A DNA stretch of 64,000 nucleotides from Woeseiaceae bacterium (GTDB lineage Bacteria; Pseudomonadota; Gammaproteobacteria; Steroidobacterales; Woeseiaceae). The translations under genes were made by a program, and so were the position numbers. The DNA is taken from the NCBI GenBank assembly GCA_030066655.1, contig JASJBE010000006.1, positions 60,511-124,510 on the forward strand. The letters run 5' to 3'. Within the stretch, counting starts at the first letter, position 1. Each line of letters begins with the position of its first letter. Shown in pieces: positions 61,175-64,000 of the stretch. The notes beneath the pieces were generated by a model. The model searched no databases. It saw nothing but the letters and a program-made list of their open reading frames with translations, and was not told the origin of the DNA.

Positions 61175-63547
61175 GTGCTCAAGGCGCCACCCGGCGCGTC
61201 TATCAGAACAGCTGCGACAGCATCGTCTCCTGCGGTCACGTCCGCAGTTCCTCGTTTCATCCACACCACCCGTAATGCGCATCGCCGACCCGGCTATCTG
61301 CGCCGGGCCTTGGTCGCGATCTGCGGCCTGAGTATCGCCATGAATGTATCTATCGCCAACGACGCGCCGACACCGTCAGTAGAGCAGCGCGTAGAAGCGC
61401 TGCTAGAGCAGATGACCTTCGAAGAAAAGATCGGACAGATGACCCAGGCCAATTCGCCTGGAGGGCGCTTGCCCGACGATTTTCGCGATGCGATCAGGGC
61501 CGGTCGAATAGGCTCCACGCTGAATGAGGTCGACGTTAGCGTCGTCAACGAGATGCAGCGGGTTGCGGTCGAGGAGAGCCGCCTCGGTATTCCGCTGATT
61601 GTCGGGCGCGACGTCATCCACGGTTTCAACACGATCCTGCCGATACCGATCGGGCAGGCCGCAAGTTTTAATCCCGAGCTCGTGGAAGCCGGTGCGGCTG
61701 TTGCTGCCGCCGAGGCGGCGCGCGCCGGTGTCGACTGGACGTTTGCGCCGATGATCGACATCGCTCGCGATGCGCGCTGGGGTCGCATCGCGGAAAGTCT
61801 CGGCGAGGACCCGTACCTTGCCAGCGTCCTCGGCGCTGCGATGGTGCGCGGCTTCCAGGGCGATGACTTGTCGGCGCCGCACACGATCGCCGCCTGTGCA
61901 AAGCACTTCGCGGGCTATGGCGACGCCGAGAGCGGACGCGACTACGCGACGACCAACATTCCCGAGAACGAGCTCAGGAATGTGCACCTGCGGCCGTTCA
62001 AGGCCGCCGTGGATGCCGGCGTCAGCACGCTGATGGCGTCGTTCAGCGATCTGAACGGCGTGCCGGCCACAGGCAACGAGTTCCTGATGAGGCAGGTACT
62101 GCGTGACGAGTGGGGCTTCGAGGGTTTCGTCGTCAGCGACTGGGCGTCGATCTACCAGCTGAAGATTCACGGCTTCACGGCCGACGACAAGGGCTCGGCG
62201 TTCGAGGCGCTGAACGCGGGCGTCGACATGGAGATGGCGACGCCGCTCTACATGACGCACGCGGCCGAGCTCGTCGAGGAGGGCAAGATTTCGGAGGATC
62301 AGATCGACGCGATGGTTCGCAATATCCTCAAGATCAAGTTCGAACTGGGCCTGTTCGAGCGTCCGTACACGGATCCGGATGAGCTGCCCGAGGTTGCCAG
62401 CAAGCACGCGCTGGACACCGCCCGCCTGGCGGCGCTGCAGAGCATCGTCATGTTGAAGAATGATCACGGCACGCTGCCGATCAAGCGCGACGAGATCGAT
62501 TCCATCGCCGTCATCGGGCCCATGGCCAATGTGCCTTACGAGCAGCTCGGCACCTGGGTCTTCGATGGCGACCCCGAACTCAGCGTCACGCCGCTCGAGG
62601 TGCTGTTCGAGCTTGACGGCATCCAGATCAATCACGTTCGGGCGATGACGACGACGAGGACACGGGACACCGACGAGTTCGACGACGCCGTCAAGGCGGC
62701 GCGAGGATCCGATGTCGCCGTCCTGTTCCTCGGCGAGGAATCGATCCTGTCCGGTGAGGCGCACTCGCGCGCGGACATCAGCCTGCCGGGTAACCAGGCG
62801 GAGCTGGTGCGTCGAATCAAGGCGACCGGTACGCCAGTCATCGCCGTCATCCTGGCGGGTCGACCGTTGACGCTGACCAACATCGTCGACGAGGTCGATG
62901 CGATCCTGTTTGCCTGGCATCCCGGCACCATGGGCGGGCCGGCGATCGTTGATCTGCTGTTCGGCGTCGAATCGCCGAGCGGCAAGCTGCCGGCGACGTT
63001 CCCGAAGATGGTCGGGCAGATTCCGATCTACTACAACCAGAAGAACACCGGTAAACCGCCATCGCCCGAGACCATCGTGCACATCGACGAGATCGATGCG
63101 CGGGCGCCGCAGACCTCACTCGGTATGACGGCGTTTCACTTGGACGCCGGCTACGAGCCGCTGTTTCCTTTCGGTCACGGTCTTTCCTACACGGAGTTCC
63201 ACTACGATCACCTGCGCGTCAGCAAGCCGGAGTTCTCGAAGGACGAGACCTTGTTCGTCTACGTGAACCTGACCAACGCCGGCGATGTGGTGGCCGAAGA
63301 AGTCGCGCAGCTCTACGTCCGCGATCTCGTCGGCAACGTGACCCGCCCGGTCCGCGAGCTGAAGGGTTTCCAGCGTGTACGGCTGGCGCCCGGCGAGACC
63401 CGCACGCTGACTTTCGAGCTGACCGCGGATGACCTGGCGTTCTACGGGCGTGACAATAAGCTGATCGTCGAGCCCGGCGACTTCCACGTCTGGGTCGGCG
63501 GCAGCTCCGAGACCGAGCTGCACACCGAATTCCAGCTGGTGGACTGA
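61175..63547 (+). CDS. Glycoside hydrolase family 3 beta-glucosidase (BglX type)
   Basis: About 790 residues. A hydrophobic signal (ALVAICGLSIAMNVSIAND) precedes the GH3 TIM barrel, with catalytic nucleophile Asp in FVVSDWASI (D322 from the GTG) and general acid Glu in LSGEAHSR (E528) in the sandwich domain. A fibronectin III-like domain ends the protein (HGLSYTEFHYDHLRV onwards). It cleaves terminal beta-linked glucose. The long frame from ATG 61076 would translate the operator itself, so I place the start at GTG 61175 (TTG 61169 possible), both after a G-rich site. The porter gene follows after one base. Confidence 0.88.
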   Translation: MLKAPPGASIRTAATASSPAVTSAVPRFIHTTRNAHRRPGYLRRALVAICGLSIAMNVSIANDAPTPSVEQRVEALLEQMTFEEKIGQMTQANSPGGRLPDDFRDAIRAGRIGSTLNEVDVSVVNEMQRVAVEESRLGIPLIVGRDVIHGFNTILPIPIGQAASFNPELVEAGAAVAAAEAARAGVDWTFAPMIDIARDARWGRIAESLGEDPYLASVLGAAMVRGFQGDDLSAPHTIAACAKHFAGYGDAESGRDYATTNIPENELRNVHLRPFKAAVDAGVSTLMASFSDLNGVPATGNEFLMRQVLRDEWGFEGFVVSDWASIYQLKIHGFTADDKGSAFEALNAGVDMEMATPLYMTHAAELVEEGKISEDQIDAMVRNILKIKFELGLFERPYTDPDELPEVASKHALDTARLAALQSIVMLKNDHGTLPIKRDEIDSIAVIGPMANVPYEQLGTWVFDGDPELSVTPLEVLFELDGIQINHVRAMTTTRTRDTDEFDDAVKAARGSDVAVLFLGEESILSGEAHSRADISLPGNQAELVRRIKATGTPVIAVILAGRPLTLTNIVDEVDAILFAWHPGTMGGPAIVDLLFGVESPSGKLPATFPKMVGQIPIYYNQKNTGKPPSPETIVHIDEIDARAPQTSLGMTAFHLDAGYEPLFPFGHGLSYTEFHYDHLRVSKPEFSKDETLFVYVNLTNAGDVVAEEVAQLYVRDLVGNVTRPVRELKGFQRVRLAPGETRTLTFELTADDLAFYGRDNKLIVEPGDFHVWVGGSSETELHTEFQLVD

Positions 63548-63548
63548 C

Positions 63549-63883
63549 ATGGCCTCTCAAGCGCGCGCAACGGCACTGATCTCGTTACTGGTCGCCCTCG
63601 GCGGCTTCCTGATGGGCTTCGACGCATCCGTGATTTCCGGCGTGGTCGGGTTCATAGAGACGGAATTCGAGCTGACCAAGATCGAGCTCGGCTGGTCGGT
63701 CGCGTCGCTGACACTGACGGCGACGCTGGCCATGATGGTGGCCGGCCCCCTGAGCGATCGCATTGGCCGGCGCCCGGTATTGCAGATCGCCGCGGCGATG
63801 TTTGCCGTGTCCGCCGTCGCATCCGCGGTCGCCCCCGATTTCATCACGCTCGTCATTGCGCGGATGCTCGGCGGCTTCGGCGT
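63549..63883 (+). CDS. MFS sugar porter, truncated by the fold-back at the window end
   Basis: The N-terminal ~110 residues of an MFS transporter are present: GGFLMGFDASVISGVVGFIE (helix 1, as in sugar porters), a second helix, then GPLSDRIGRRPVLQ (loop 2-3 motif), and helices 3 and 4 up to RMLGGFGVG. From 63884 the sequence becomes the reverse complement of 63676-63792, so the rest of the frame (DLQYRAPANAIAQ onward) is antisense and not the real continuation. It follows the GH3 gene by one base, so it probably imports the sugars released. Confidence 0.85.
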
Positions 63884-64000
63884 CGGCGATCTGCAATACC
63901 GGGCGCCGGCCAATGCGATCGCTCAGGGGGCCGGCCACCATCATGGCCAGCGTCGCCGTCAGTGTCAGCGACGCGACCGACCAGCCGAGCTCGATCTTGG
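63676..64000. repeat. Perfect 117-bp inverted repeat (63676-63792 and 63884-64000)
   Basis: The final 117 bases are the exact reverse complement of 63676-63792, with 91 bp between the arms. They lie within the MFS gene and convert its reading frame to antisense. A natural inverted repeat of this perfection inside a conserved transporter gene is unlikely, so a fold-back (chimeric read or assembly artefact) at a contig end is the best explanation. Confidence 0.95.

Noticed and set aside
61403..63082. 559-residue minus-strand ORF
   Set aside because: Antisense to the GH3 gene, with no recognisable motif.
63557..63944. Minus-strand ORFs at the right edge that seem to encode a second MFS-like or Asp/Glu-rich protein
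   Set aside because: They arise from the fold-back inverted repeat, which places the sense strand of the porter on both strands.
1..64000. CRISPR array, prophage, insertion sequence, tRNA or rRNA
   Set aside because: None seen: the only regular repeat is the 48-bp array, which lacks spacers; no transposase or integrase motif and no tRNA-like fold was noticed by eye. A tRNAscan and IS search would settle this.

Overview
The window looks like chromosomal DNA of a GC-rich, aerobic, heterotrophic gammaproteobacterium. This rests on two TonB-dependent receptors, ubiquinone genes (UbiG and a Coq7-type hydroxylase), GGDEF/EAL signalling, a Mod transporter and several lipoproteins. The mix of glycoside hydrolases, a Rieske oxygenase operon and a fatty-acid-type degradation operon resembles marine or sediment lineages, but I cannot name a genus. 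I saw no rRNA, tRNA, CRISPR array, prophage or insertion sequence.

Layout. 1-1.2 kb: a Ser/Thr kinase-HDOD fusion running off the left edge. 1.3-2.6 kb: an unknown protein. 2.66-2.98 kb: a 48-bp tandem repeat built from the 3' end of a GH17 glucanase gene, which is followed by its TonB receptor partner (to 6.0 kb). 6.1-8.5 kb: a GGDEF/EAL protein. 8.7-13.7 kb: two STT3/AglB-like membrane glycosyltransferases around a dolichyl-phosphate-type GT2 enzyme. 13.8-17 kb: an Oar-like TonB receptor, then class I aldolase. 18.9-22.1 kb: GH43 plus a GPH sugar symporter behind a perfect 14-bp palindrome. 22.2-24.6 kb: two NAD(P)-binding proteins and a fasciclin protein. 24.7-32.0 kb: a tightly overlapping operon of MFS, Rieske oxygenase, two CrtI/PYROXD2-type flavoproteins, GcvT-like protein and MOSC protein. 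32-40 kb: mostly small, poorly known genes and a REP-like element. 40-45.6 kb: DUF808, then an ABC/FtsX/AttH-type export operon. 46-52 kb: peptide deformylase, two SDRs, VOC, Coq7, EamA, UbiG. 51.7-57.1 kb: a DUF5666 lipoprotein and an acyl-CoA dehydrogenase/MaoC/SDR/quinone reductase operon. 57.1-60.4 kb: TMEM175-like channel and modABC. 60.5-64 kb: Hsp20, then GH3 beta-glucosidase and an MFS sugar porter.

How the parts fit. The carbohydrate genes form small units: receptor plus GH17, GH43 plus symporter, GH3 plus porter. The last two carry almost the same 14-bp palindrome (TGACAACGTTGTCA and TGACAACGCTGTCA), which suggests one LacI-type regulon. The strongest candidates for undescribed biology are the stop-codon-preserving 48-bp array, the STT3-like pair that keeps metal-site motifs but lacks a recognisable WWDYG motif, and the Rieske/flavoprotein/GcvT operon. 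The last 325 bases contain a perfect 117-bp inverted repeat inside the MFS gene; this is probably a fold-back artefact at a contig end, so the final ~117 bases should not be read as genomic continuation.
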